From: Litoditis marina
Taxonomy: Eukaryota > Nematoda > Chromadorea > Rhabditida > Rhabditidae
Assembly (NCBI GenBank): GCA_964036275.1
Contig: OZ038434.1
Location: 28,381,511 to 28,445,510 of the forward strand
DNA length: 64,000 nt
Reading direction: 5' to 3'
The notes below the pieces were generated by a model, which saw only the letters and a list, made by a program, of their open reading frames with translations, was not told the origin of the DNA and made no database searches. A program made the position numbers and the translations under genes. Of this stretch, positions 1 to 11,173 are shown one piece after another (position 1 is the first letter of the stretch; each line of letters begins with the position of its first letter).

Positions 1-100
1 TTATACTGCTCGAGTAGCGCAGTGAATGACGCCCTGCTACCAATCTTTTTCTCGCAGGCTCGATTCCAGCGAGAGACTGAAGTTTATAAATTCCGCACCC
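1..100 (+). mobile_element. tRNA-derived SINE, partial copy at window edge
   Basis: The stretch carries a tRNA-like A box (tagcgcagtg), a B box (ggctcgattcc) and the family tail (tttataaattccgcac). Better copies are at 8555-8739, 10146-10335, 28022-28202, 35673-35860 and 54114-54299. The 5' leader typical of the family lies outside the window or is lost. Confidence 0.7.
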
Positions 101-230
101 ACTATAACCCAAACTCCAATTTTTTAAACAGTCTTATATAGCACGTTTTGTAATAAGGAGCCAGCATCAAATAAAAATATTCGTAGGAAAGAGTAATTGA
201 TTCATTGATTGTTTATAGTTTAGTGACCAA

Positions 231-2373
231 ATGGTGTCCTTCGTGTTCGTGAGTTCGATTCTTTGTGTGGCGGCTGCCTCTTTCATTCCACCATACTACG
301 GAGGATCTGCTTCTTATGATGACTTCAGAAGACATGTCAGTTTGTTGTTTGATTGATATTTTGATCTCAGGATGAGATAATTCAAATAGAGAGTTGTATT
401 ACACGTACACACAACTCTATAGGCGTTAGTTATAAAGTTATTTTACAGAGACTTGTATAGTTCATAATCGAACTTTCTTCGCTTGCAGTGTCGAAATGAT
501 AGGAGAAACGATGCAGATGGATTACTGGTGCGTGTGCACCTTCCACCCACTTAGTAAAGGAGTTTGTTCAATTCAAGTTTAACTCATTGGTGTTTGTATT
601 CTACAGGGATCGAAGTACGGTGGATACGGTGCCTTGGACGGTGGTTATGAAAACGGTTATCAGGGAACCGGATATGGTCACAATCAGGGAAATCAGGGAA
701 GATACGGAAAGGACTACGGTAGGTTTTTCCAATAGTCGATAATGAAAGTCATGATGCTCCCCTCTGTAAAGTTATAATTGTACGTTTCGTTAGATTCCAA
801 CAGATTGTTCTAGAGTTTCTTGCTTTTCAAGTTCTGAAATACTGCTAGGAATTTTGATGCATCTTTTTGCGAATAAGTTTGCTTCTCTGAATTATGTTTT
901 AATAGCGTGTTTCCAGCAGAGTTCATAACAGCAGACAAACATTCAAAATTCTTTCCGAAACTCTTGCAGTCTAGAACAACATAATGAATCAGTTAATTGA
1001 TTAATTGATGAGATCAATGAGATCATAATGTTGGATGTAGAAGACAGAGAAAAGTTTACTAGTTCATTAGAACTTTCAACTTCATACGGTAGGGAACCTC
1101 GTAGAATAATGTATCGAATGATGTGAATTCAGGAGTATCCGATTACAACGCCGGAAATACCGGATACGACCGGGAAGAAGCCAAGGGATACGGAAACGCA
1201 CATCACGACCAGGGAGCCCGAGCTGCTGAAGGTGATAAGAATATGAACACAACATTTGGCACCTTTCCTCTTTCTGATCTGAACGTTTCGGTTACCTTGT
1301 CTCTAAGGAAAGTACCTACTCCACTTTATTCAGATGCGGAAGGATTCAAGAAGTACTCCTACTTCACATCTGGTTCTGGTCCCGAAGGAACCTATTCTAA
1401 GGGATCCTATGGGTCCAACGGTAAGTGTGAGGAGGAAGCATTAACAAACACCCTTTCCCTAATCGATTTAGATCAGAATACAACTCAATTTTGCTCAAAC
1501 CCTGGAAGAAGTTTAGTGTTTTTGAATCCAGGTTACGAGCACGAGGACAGTAACTCCAAGTACGCCGCTGATGCCAATGGGGCAGGATACAAAAAGGGAT
1601 ACGAAACAGACTCGAAACACCATGCAGACAAGCACGCGGATTATGACAAGGTGGGTGAAAACTACGTTACAGTTCACATGTTAGTACACGGTAGAGGTGA
1701 ATCACGTGTGCATCAACAGAATTTGCTGATCTTTATGAGGTGCAGGAAGATGTATAGCCTTTGTCGCACTAACGCGCGCCTTAACAGTACACAGTTGGAG
1801 TTGTTCGCTACCATCCTATTCAATTTGGTTCTAGTTACCGTAGCGAGATGATAAAAGTTGTGCGTTTATTCTGTGCCCAATAACCTGATGTGAGCCACTC
1901 TGATTTCACATTTGCCAATCTAGTTCGCAACGCTACCACCTCAAATCCTGACTGATTTTGGCACCTCAGGCGGCGTAGCAATCCCTCCAATCTCCGAGAA
2001 GTTCATATGAATTTCTCATGAGATACCTGATGAGCTACTCGAGAACTCGTAATGTTGTAGCATAGCAATCAATAGAATCTCATGAGAAGCTCTTGCGAAT
2101 AGCTCATGAGGTATCTCATGAGATTTTTGATGAATTGCTACGCCGCCAGGTGCGAGACTATAAAACAAATCACCACCAAACTCCAAGCTCGATTCTTACG
2201 ACAAAAATAATGATCTTCTCCAGGATTCCTCATCTCATTCCGGGTTTGGAAAGAAATACGACGCCGGGAAGTTCGCCCATTCCGGATACAAATTCGACAA
2301 GGAAGGTCATTCTGACGGATTCAGCGGAAACAACCAGAAAGAATCCGCCGCCAAATACGGAAAGGGTTATTGA
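231..2373 (+). CDS. Secreted Gly/Tyr/His-rich protein, copy 1
   Basis: Seven exons: 231-335, 489-527, 607-718, 1133-1231, 1334-1420, 1532-1650 and 2224-2373. All phases agree and the model gives 236 aa. Residues 1-17 are a signal peptide (MVSFVFVSSILCVAAAS). The rest is rich in Gly, Tyr, His, Lys and Asp, with GYG/GYE/KKGY motifs, no cysteines after exon 2 and no membrane segment. The start is the first ATG and opens the signal peptide; the stop follows KYGKGY. I do not recognise the family. A secreted structural or coating protein is a guess from composition only. Copy 2 (4124-6011) has the same exon structure; copy 3 (9561-7183) is a decayed inverted copy. Intron 6 carries a fold-back element that copy 2 lacks. 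Confidence 0.85.
1964..2155. mobile_element. Fold-back element in intron 6 of copy 1
   Basis: The ends are inverted copies of each other: left cacctcaggcggcgtagcaa, right the complement around attgctacgccgccaggtg. Inner arms repeat ctcatgag motifs in inverted order. It is absent from the 73-bp intron 6 of copy 2, so it arrived after the duplication or was lost from copy 2. Confidence 0.65.
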
Positions 2374-2984
2374 TGTATTGATTGGACGCCTAATGATTTA
2401 TTGATTGGTCATTCTTTCGAGCACTTGAATGAATACATATGTTTATGGTATAAGTTCGTTCTCCACCCTCATGGACTTCGACAACATTTTTCAGATGTGC
2501 TAAGTTTTAATGCATCAGAAGATTCAGAAGAATTGTTTCGAAGAAACTCTGCATCCCATGTGTCTCTCAATTCGCGCACAATTTCGCGACATTCGTATAC
2601 AGGCAGAATGTGAGAACAGAGGAAAAGCACATGTTTAGAAGAGACACAGAATGAAATAAAAATACAGAAATGTACATGATTGTGGTCAATGGAGAGAAAA
2701 GTTGAGAAGAAAAAGGGTACGCTTACCCTGTTACGCGCACATAATATTACATGCAATTCAACAGTACTGCACGACGGTGATGGAACCAAATAGTGACCCA
2801 TATCTGAATTGAGTATTGAACTCGACACCGGCCATTATTCAGGGATTTTGACCGAAATCCAACGGGTATGAACCATACACGCAGCGAGATTTACCTTAGT
2901 TGCTCGCTTTTGAAAGAGATAATCATAGACAAGTCAGTCCAACCAATTAAGAAGTTTGCCATCCTTCTCATGAGAATTTCATCA

Positions 2985-3151
2985 GAATACGTATGCCAGA
3001 AGATCCCAACACCTTCATCCCATCCTGCGTCTACACCAACATACGCTGTTTCTCCGCTTTTACATCCCGCCGGGAGACAAGAAAAAGTGAGGCAGAGCGA
3101 GAGACGCAGGATGGGATATAGGGGCCGAGATCTTCTAGCATACGTACTCAG
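2985..3151. mobile_element. Fold-back MITE family F1, copy a
   Basis: Long inverted arms built around catcccatcctgcgtctc, with ends like tacgtactcagg, flank a short loop. Sister copies are at 31823-31997, 33708-33880 and 40392-40545, plus a decayed one near 26665-26775. No coding capacity. Confidence 0.8.
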
Positions 3152-3959
3152 GAGTTCATGAACTAACTGCACAATCATCATTGTACCATAACAACCGATA
3201 CTCTCTCAACACAACTTTTGTAAGATGTTGCTCACGACGGCATCTCGTTGGGCTCAAGTTGGACGTGCATGAAAACATTAGTTGAGTTGAGCAACAATGG
3301 CTTCATTACATGATTAGAAGAATGCTGGAAAAGTGGTGAACGTACCCTTTTTGTTGCTGAAACATTTGTTCTGAGTTTGTCGAGTATGAGAGTTTATGAA
3401 TTAGAGGGTTGGTGAGTTTTGAGTTTTGAGCACCAAGACAAAACCCGTATCCTATAAGATGGTAGATTAGTCATACAACACGTAAAAAACTTCAGGCGTG
3501 ATACCATTGCATGCGATCCTCACACGTGTTAGTAATGTTCATGAAATATCCCGTAGATGTTATGTTTATGCTTAAAGGTGGCATTATTCCTATGGAGACT
3601 CCCACGGTACACATCAAAGTTTTCAATGACTGTTTTCAAATGAAAACTTCAACTTTGTCAAAAACAATTTCGAACACTTTCTGTAAAACATGAAAAAATC
3701 CATTAGCTTTGTAATCATACTGGAGGAGGAGAACTATATTTTGTTTATCGGAAGAGGCATTTATCTTTTTCTCAGTCGCACTCAATAGAACAGCGGAGAG
3801 AAAAGAACCAGCGCGTATAGTATAAAAGACACAATAATCGGAGTAGAGCACATTCTCTCCACTCACTCTTGTAAAGTCCACATCATTTTCACGTAGACTC
3901 CTACAGTACATACGCGAAATCACCAATGCATTGAACAGTTTCTCTTTTCTGATGTGCGC

Positions 3960-4035
3960 TAAAAAGCAAACAGCGCGTTATATTAGTTTAGAGAGATGAA
4001 TTAAATAATAGGTACTGATTTATCGATTTCTACAC
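3960..4035 (+). promoter_or_regulatory. Conserved upstream block of copy 2
   Basis: The block contains gcgttatattagtttaga followed by gatttatcgatttc, ending about 90 bp before the start codon of copy 2. The same sequence occurs upstream of copy 3 on the other strand, twice in tandem (9660-9850). Conservation upstream of two diverged copies suggests promoter sequence, though it may only be duplication residue. It is not visible in the 230 bp upstream of copy 1. Confidence 0.4.
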
Positions 4036-4123
4036 TTTTATAACTTGTTTTCAACTTGGAGTTGATGAGTTTGTAGTTTGAGTTTCAGAACGTAGTAATC
4101 TGTTTTTATAGTTTAGTGACCAA

Positions 4124-6011
4124 ATGGTGTCTTTCGTGTTCGTGAGTTCGATTCTTTGTGTGGCGGCTGCCTCTTTCATTCCACCATACTACGGAGGATC
4201 TGCTTCTTATGATGACTTCAGAAGACATGTCAGTTTGTAGTTTGATCGATATTTTGGTCTCAGGATGAGATAATTCAAATAGAGAGTTGTATTACACGTA
4301 CACACAACTCTATAGGCGTTAGTTATAAAGTTATTTTACAGAGACTTGTATAGTTCATAATCGAACTTTCTTCGCTTGCAGTGTCGAAATGATAGGAGAA
4401 ACGATGCAGATGGATTACTGGTGCGTGTGCACCTTCCACCCACTTAGTAAAGGAGTTTGTTCAATTCAAGTTTAACTCATTGGTGTTTGTATTCTACAGG
4501 GATCGAAGTACGGTGGATACGGTGCCTTGGACGGTGGTTATGAAAACGGTTATCAGGGAACCGGATATGGTCACAATCAGGGAAATCAGGGAAGATACGG
4601 AAAGGACTACGGTAGGTTTTTCCAATAGTCGATAATGAAAGTCATGATGCTCCCCTCTGTAAAGTTATAATTGTACGTTTCGTTAGATTCCAACAGATTG
4701 TTCTAGAGTTTCTTGCTTTTCAAGTTCTGAAATACTGCTAGGAATTTTGATGCATCTTTTTGCGAATAAGTTTGCTTCTCTGAATTATGTTTTAATAGCG
4801 TGTTTCCAGAAGAGTTCATAACAGCAGACAAACATTCACAATTCTCTCCGAAACTCTTGCAGTCTAGAATAACATAATGAATCAGTTCATTGATTAATTG
4901 ATGAGATCAATGAGATCATAATTTTGCATGTAGAAGACAGAGAAAAGTGCACTAGTTCATAAGAACTTTCAACTTCATACGGTAGGGAACCTCGTAGAAT
5001 AATGTATCGAATGATTTGAATTCAGGTTTTTATTTCAGGAGTATCCGGTTACAACGCCGGAAATACCGGGTACGACCGGGGAGAAGCCAAGGGATACGGA
5101 AACGCACATCACGACGGGGGAGCCACGGCTGCCGAGGGTGGGAAAACTTCAAATATGAATTGGATCAAATTTCATTTAGTTCAAGATTCACTAGAATCGT
5201 TCCAAAATTGTGGTTTAACTTTATCCGATTATATCAGAGAGTTAGAGAGAGATTAAAAACCTTAGAGGAAAAGGATAGATAGAACAAGCGAGTGCAAGAA
5301 AGATGCATGTACTTCCCTTCAGACGCTGAGGGTTTCAAGAAGTACTCCTACTTCACATCCGGTTCCGGTCCCGAGGGAACCTACTCAAAGGGGTCCTATG
5401 GTTCAAACGGTGGGTATGGTTGGAACTACTCATAACAAGAATGTGAAACCTCACAGTTTCCGTTTTCATCTATCTATATTCGATCCATTCATCAGTTTTT
5501 CTACAATCAATATGGCACTTGCTTATGAAGATAGAACGTGTAGATAAAATAACATAAGTTTTACGAATATACTTGAACAAAACCATTACCGAACCAATGT
5601 TCTGTTGATTTAAGTTGAGCAAACAACATGTTTCCGAGTTCTTTTTTGTCAAGTATCATTTTTTCACAAATCTAGGTTACGAGCACGAGGACAGTAACTC
5701 GAAGTATGCCGCTGATGTCAATGGGGGAGGATACAAAAAGGGATACGAGACAGACTCGAAACACAATGCTGACGAGTATTCGGATTATGACAAGGTTGGT
5801 AAGAAGCACGTTATAAAAAATTCTTTTCAACGTTCCAAGCCAGTTCCCTTACATTGATTTTTCCCAGGATTCTTCCTCTCATTCTGGTTTTGGAAAGAAA
5901 TACGATGTTGAAAAGTTTGCCCATTCCGGAGCCATATTCGACAAGGAAGGACATTCTGACGGATTCACCGGAAACAACCACAAAGAGGCCAAACACGGAA
6001 AATCTTATTGA
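4124..6011 (+). CDS. Secreted Gly/Tyr/His-rich protein, copy 2
   Basis: Seven exons: 4124-4228, 4382-4420, 4500-4611, 5039-5137, 5323-5409, 5676-5794 and 5868-6011. Phases match copy 1 exactly and give 234 aa. Exon 1 encodes the same signal peptide as copy 1. The last exon differs most: the C-terminal KYGKGY of copy 1 becomes KHGKSY, with a 2-residue loss. From the start codon to about 5013 the sequence, introns included, is almost the same as copy 1 at a constant offset of 3893 bases; downstream introns are unrelated in length and sequence. The exon 4 acceptor is doubled (attcag then atttcag, 13 bases apart); only the second keeps the phase. Function unknown, as for copy 1. Confidence 0.85.
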
Positions 6012-6201
6012 TTGAGCCGTTATTGATTGGCTGTGCTCTTGAGGACTTCATTGAATGAACATGTGTATAGTATCAGTTTGTTCTCAATTGCCCATCGATA
6101 AAAGCCAGAAAAACTTGAATGATCGTTTCACTAATTCGATCGTCGATCCAGTGCTCCTCCCAGAATGCATGTCATAAAGATCACTTTGTTCGCCGTGGTG
6201 A

Positions 6202-6434
6202 TGCAGAGGCCGTATAGTGAGTGCCAAATTTAAAAATGTACACATAAATGGACATGTGTGCGTACACAGCGGGAAGTGAGATATACAGTACCCTCCCGCC
6301 TTTCCGTTGGCGACGACTGTATGCAAGAAACATCCCGGGCCGGGTCGTGATGCTATCCCGAGCTATTTCTCGGCCAACTCAGCTTGGGATAGCATCCCAA
6401 CCCGGCCCGGGATGTTTCATGCATACGGCCTCTG
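6202..6434. mobile_element. Fold-back element with a SINE nested in its left arm
   Basis: The left arm begins cagaggccgtat, is interrupted by a SINE (about 6217-6317), and resumes gtatgcaagaaacatcccgg. The right arm is the complement and ends catgcatacggcctctg. The arms continue through cccgggccggg and gatgctatccc to a short loop near 6365-6380. GTAT on both sides of the SINE looks like its target duplication. No clear target duplication is seen for the outer element. Confidence 0.7.
6217..6317 (-). mobile_element. tRNA-derived SINE, internally deleted
   Basis: Read on the minus strand it starts gtcgtcgccaacggaaagg, has the gggtactgtatatctcac leader, then jumps to the tail (aaatttggcac-like) without the A and B boxes. 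It lies in the left arm of the fold-back. Confidence 0.65.
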
Positions 6435-7182
6435 GCCCTCTTCACCATCGCATTCGCCGAAGAAGAAGCTGAACCTAACGCGTTTCCATCTCCTACTGTC
6501 ACTTCTGTCTTTCACTCAAACATAGAAAATCTAGGAGTTAGAGGGGTAGGTAGAGGGGAGTTCGCAAGACGCTGGCCCTAATTTTCCACGGCCAAGTCCC
6601 AGATTTTTCACGGCTAACTCTCCCGATTTTTGTCATAGCTACCCAGGCACCCGAGACCGACACGAAGCCCGCTGCTGGTGGCGACTCTGACTCTACTACC
6701 ACCGAATCTTCTCCCGCTGCGATGGCCGAGTTCGTATGCTTCATGACGCACATGAGAGCGTGAAAAATATGTGAAAATAGGAGGAAAAAGTAAGAAGAGA
6801 GCAAAAGTTGAGACACGACTTTGGAGAATACAGTCACATAATGGTGTTCGCTCTCGTCTCTTTAATCTTCGCTCAGTAGATAGTCCCATATATATACAAA
6901 TGTTGCAGAGCACATCCTCAGAAAAAGTCTAGTTCTGGGAACGAAAGTAATACAGTTATTCTTTTCTAAACACGAGCGTATGATTGTTTTCTCGATAGGG
7001 CGACCATGGTTGTTAATCAGAAAAAAAGGGTCATTGCAGTGGAAAAATATGCGCAAAGCGGCGGATTCTTTTCGGTTACATCAGAACAAATACAATATTT
7101 TGAAATCGCAGAACGAATACATGTTTGAGAAAAATTAATCATCTTACAAAACCATTTATTTAGAGGATGAGCAATAAATCAA

Positions 7183-9561
7183 TCAATAAATCTTTCCGTA
7201 TTTGGCGGCGGCTTCCTTGTGATTGTTTCCGGTGAATCCGTCAGAATGACCTTCCTTGTCGAAACTGGCTTCGGTATGGGCGAATTTTCCGGCGTCGTAC
7301 TTCTTTCCAAAACCGGAATGAGATGAAGAATCCTGGAGAGAGTAGTTATATCGATTATCGATTGTACAAGGCGTAGAGAAAAAACCTGGTAATCAACTAT
7401 GTTCAAACGCTCCGTAAAAAAGTTAAAACTCGAAAGTTCTTATCGCTTTTGACTATTTGAAGATTCCGAAAAACTTTTTTGGGTTGGGCTCTCAATTCCA
7501 AAGATCCTTTTCAGTCTCTATTTTTAAGAAAAACAGTCAACACGATTGTGTTTCAAGGCGATGAGTAATCAGATTGTTCAATTCTTCATAGTCCAAATCA
7601 CTCCTACGCCAACTCCAACTAGTATGATATTTTAGAGATCTCCCGATTGTTATTTGCGCATTCATTCATTCATTACCACGGAACTACAGCCTATCCTGTT
7701 ATACTGTAGGGGTCCGCGTAGGTGTGACAAAGACTAAATCATTTAGTCACCTTGTCATAATCCGCGTGCTTGTCAGCATGGTGTTTCGAGTCTGTTTCGT
7801 ATCCCTTTTTGTATCCTCCACCATTGACATCAGCGGCGTACTTGGAGTTACTGTCCTCGTGCTCGTAACCTGGATTTGTGAAAAAATGATAACTGACAAA
7901 AAAGAACTTGGAAACATATTGTTTCATTCATTTTTTCATTTATTCATTCACGTCGCTTCGTTACGAGGCGGTGATGATCATACATGTCAAAGATCTTTGA
8001 TATAGCATCTTTTTCTGAGTTTTTTTTTCTGAGCTCAACTTAAATCAACAGAACATACGGTAATTGTTTTGTTTTACTATATTCATAAAACTTATGTTAT
8101 TTTATGAACTCCGCTTTCTATCTTCATACGTGTGGATAAACTGATGGATGGATAAAATATAGATAGATAAAAACTGAAACTGTGAGGTTTCAGATTCATG
8201 TTTTGGGTGATTTCAACCAGACCCACCGTTGGATCCATAGGATCCCTTGGAATAGGTTCCTTCGGGACCGGAACCAGATGTGAAATAAGAGTACTTCTTG
8301 AATCCCTCGGCATCTGAAAAAAAGCAAACTCAGGAAATCACATTCAGTTGGATCATGAATTCATTATTCTAGTGAACAGCCATCAGCAGGTTCAAGTGTG
8401 TCATTTTGTAATTCACAATGAAGCCGACTATGATTTGTCTCTCATATGAAATCACTGCCATGGAGTCACTCATATGAAATCGTGAAAAAGCAGCAGTGTT
8501 CATGTTAGGCTTGCACGTTTCACGGGTTCAACTACTGGAAAATGATCTATTACAGTCGTCGCCAACGGAAAGACGGGAGGGTACTGTATATGTCAGTTTC
8601 CGCTGTGTACGGATACACGTCTCCGATTTCTAAGCTCGTTAGTTATCGGTGATGGTAGCGCAGTGGTTACCGTCTGGCCTAAGAATCTTTGGTTGCAGGT
8701 TCGATTCCGGCGGGAGACAACAATTTATACATTTGGCACGTCCTATACAAGTGACAAGTGTTTCTGCAAAAAAATTAGGTGTTCTCACCTTCCGCAGCCT
8801 TGGCTCCCCCGTCGTGATGTGAGTTTCCGTATCCGTTGGCTTCCGCCCGGTCGTATCCGGTATTTCCGGCATTGTAACCGGATACTCCTGAAACCAAACC
8901 GGTTACTAGTCCTAAATCAGCGTCTCTTGGAACGATCGCGGCAATTAAACGGTTTGTTTTAAGCCCGTGATCTTTGACCTGTTAGGTGTGTCTCATATAC
9001 TAGAATTAGTCTGTTTTTTTTCGCCCACTCAAGCGTCCATATCGAAAAATGAACGATTTTCTATATCGATTATTTGAAGAACCTACCGTAGTTCTTCCCC
9101 GTATCTTCCCTGATTTCCCTGATTGTGACCATATCCGATTCCCTGATAACCATTTTCATAACCACCGTCCAAGGCACCGTAACCACCATACTTTGAGCCC
9201 TAAAAAATACCATTGGATGAAATTAAAGTAGAACAAAGTCAATTATTGTTATGAAGAAGTTCATAAAAATTATCTGTGTAAGTAGTTCCTTTAATGTTTT
9301 CATTTCCGAACCTAAGAAAGTTCTTTGTATGTAAAGTAACTAAAGAACTAATTGAAGAGTTTGATACAGGCTAAAAACCATAAAACTTTCCTCTTCAATA
9401 GTTTGTTATCCCCTTATGAAACAGAGAGTAGATTACACTACAAACTACAAACTGACGTGTCTTCTGAAGTCATCATAAGAAGCAGATCCTCCGTAGTATG
9501 GTGGAATGAAAGAGGCAGCCGCCACACAAAGAATCGAACTCACGAACACGAAAGACACCAT
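7183..9561 (-). pseudogene. Secreted Gly/Tyr/His-rich protein, copy 3 (decayed)
   Basis: Six of the seven family exons are found on the minus strand: 9457-9561, 9087-9199, 8789-8887, 8227-8313, 7751-7869 and 7183-7332. Each aligns closely to copies 1 and 2. The 13-codon exon 2 is missing from intron 1. Exon 3 is 113 nt instead of 112: an extra base near its 3' end (9092-9105) shifts the frame, so exon 4 cannot join in phase and a stop is met in exon 6. The signal peptide exon is intact. Intron 4 holds a SINE (8555-8739). Either a pseudogene or a sequence error in the G run; loss of exon 2 alone would keep the frame. Confidence 0.75.
8555..8739 (+). mobile_element. tRNA-derived SINE, near full length
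   Basis: Runs from the gtcgtcgccaacggaaag leader, through gggtactgtatatg, to the A box ggtagcgcagtggttacc and B box ggttcgattcc, ending acatttggcac. It sits in intron 4 of the decayed copy 3. Confidence 0.8.
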
Positions 9562-9659
9562 TTTGTCACTAAAACAGTAATAAAATAGATTACTACAAAC
9601 TTTCAAACTCAAACTACAAACTTACCAAGATCAAGTTGAAAGCAAGTTATAAAACTGTA

Positions 9660-9850
9660 GAAATCGATAAATCACTACCTATTACTCAATTCATCTATCT
9701 AAACTAATATAATGCTCGGTTCGTTATCAGAAAACTAGGAAAACAAACAAAAAAAGTAAAAAAAAAGTGGAAAGCTAGTTATGTCGAAATCGATAAATCA
9801 GTATCTATTTCTCAATTCATCTAGCTAAACTAATATAATGCGCTGTTTGT
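9660..9850 (-). promoter_or_regulatory. Tandem pair of the conserved upstream block, copy 3
   Basis: Two blocks (about 9662-9720 and 9791-9850) repeat cgataaatca, ctcaattcatct and aaactaatataatgc. On the minus strand this is the block seen once upstream of copy 2 (3960-4035). Farther out, 9945-10030 also matches 3780-3880 in reverse, including a tgtcttttatac segment. Confidence 0.4.
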
Positions 9851-10145
9851 TTATCAGAGAGCACATAAGAGAAAAGAACTTTTCAGTTCATCAGTGATTT
9901 GGGGTATGTACTGTATGTGTCTGCGTAATATTAATGTAGACTATACGAGAGTTTATTGGGAGAATATGTTCTATTCCGATTACAGTGTCTTTTATACCAC
10001 ACGCGCTAGTTATTTTCTGATAGCTGTTCTATTGTGGTCGGACGAAGAAAAAGTAGAATGACTCTTCCGATAAACATAATATGCCTGAACATAAGATCTG
10101 CGAGCAACTCGATGGAACCAATGAGGTATTCATATGATGTGTATA

Positions 10146-10335
10146 GTCGTCGCCAACGGAAAGGCGGAAGGGTACTGTATATCTCACTTTCCGCTGTGCA
10201 AGCACACATCTCTTCGATTTTGAAGTTTGTCGGTTGTGTGCTCTAATAGCGCAGTGGTTTGCGCACTGCTACGAATACTTTGCTTGCAGGTTCGATTCCA
10301 GCGAGCGACAGAAAATTCTAAATTTAGCACTCACC
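10146..10335 (+). mobile_element. tRNA-derived SINE, full-length copy
   Basis: Leader gtcgtcgccaacggaaagg, gggtactgtatatctcact, A box aatagcgcagtggtttgc, B box ggttcgattcc and tail aatttagcactcacc are all present in that order. Confidence 0.8.
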
Positions 10336-10387
10336 ATACCATCATGGCTGAGTTTCAGTTTGAACTCCGTACACACCAGTACTGGGG

Positions 10388-10466
10388 CATAGCTAGAGCC
10401 GAGTGGTCGAGTGGTTAGCGTTCGGCTGTCGCTCCACTGACACGGGTTCGATCCCCGCGCGCCGCG
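10388..10466 (+). other. tRNA-like sequence
   Basis: It has an A-box-like ggtcgagtggttagcg, a plausible anticodon arm and a B box gggttcgatcccc, in an arrangement resembling a serine-type D arm. The 3' end (cgcgcgccg) has no matching 5' acceptor strand, so I read it as a tRNA-derived fragment rather than a working gene. Confidence 0.35.
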
Positions 10467-11173
10467 GTATCTGTACGGCGGACCGCATGAGCTATATTGA
10501 TCATGTGCAATTATAATAAAAAGACAAACGGGTGAAATAGGCGGTACACAAAGTTAAAATTCAATAGCTTACGAAATTTGACCGAAGCAGAATCAAACTA
10601 CAATCTCGAGGAGATATAATCCACACACCGTGCTGGCACGAGCTGAAAGATTGAACTCTTTATGGGAGACCGGAGACCAACATGGTTTCTCGTATAGCTG
10701 CTGTATCCCACTTTTGATGGGGCGCGTTGCGTGTCGCGCGGCATTTGAATGTCACGTGGACTGATCAAACTGAAAAAAAAAAAAAACCTCTGCTCAAGTT
10801 GTGTTCCGGTCTCCTTTGACGAGCGAGAGTCTTCCTTGCGAAAAGACCTATTGATTGAGCGACTATTTGATTCATTCTTTGACTCTTCTCAAACTTTAAA
10901 GGTTTGTGACCAAATGAACATGTGTGATGACATTCAATGTGTTTACGTCATAGCATAATGAACGGAATACAGAACACAAACGCGAGTGCATAATATATGC
11001 ATTTACAAGCAAATGGAATTGACTACCGTTTTTTGGGGGTCAGGAAATTAAGACAACAATGTGATTGGGCATTCCAATGAAAACAACTTTGCTGACAACA
11101 TTACCAGAGGACAGGCACAGGACCCATCCATAGCTTTTTTTAAAACTACTAAGATGTGGTTGAAAAAGACGGA
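10467..11173. other. Intergenic, no gene seen
   Basis: About 700 bp with no exon-like segment that I can support. Confidence 0.5.

Larger units (their letters stand above)
2374..4123. other. Intergenic region between copies 1 and 2
   Basis: About 1.75 kb without a convincing gene. It holds one fold-back element (2985-3151), and its last 350 bp resemble, in reverse orientation, the region upstream of copy 3. I see nothing else that can be supported. Confidence 0.6.
6165..6763 (+). pseudogene. Small secreted acidic protein gene, signal-peptide exon split by an insertion
   Basis: 6165-6200 encodes MHVIKITLFAVV and 6435-6549 continues in the same phase with ALFTIAFAEEEAEPN. Together they make a typical signal peptide with a cleavage site near AFA-EE. 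Between them sits a 234-bp fold-back carrying a SINE. A second exon fits at 6639-6733 (acceptor tgtcatag, phase 1) and encodes a Thr/Ser/Glu-rich stretch (TDTKPAAGG, DSDSTTTESS). It either splices on at gtatgc or reads to a stop at 6761-6763. If the insertion is not removed as an intron the gene is broken. Family not recognised. The alternative is chance open reading; the in-phase hydrophobic core on both sides argues against that. Confidence 0.45.
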
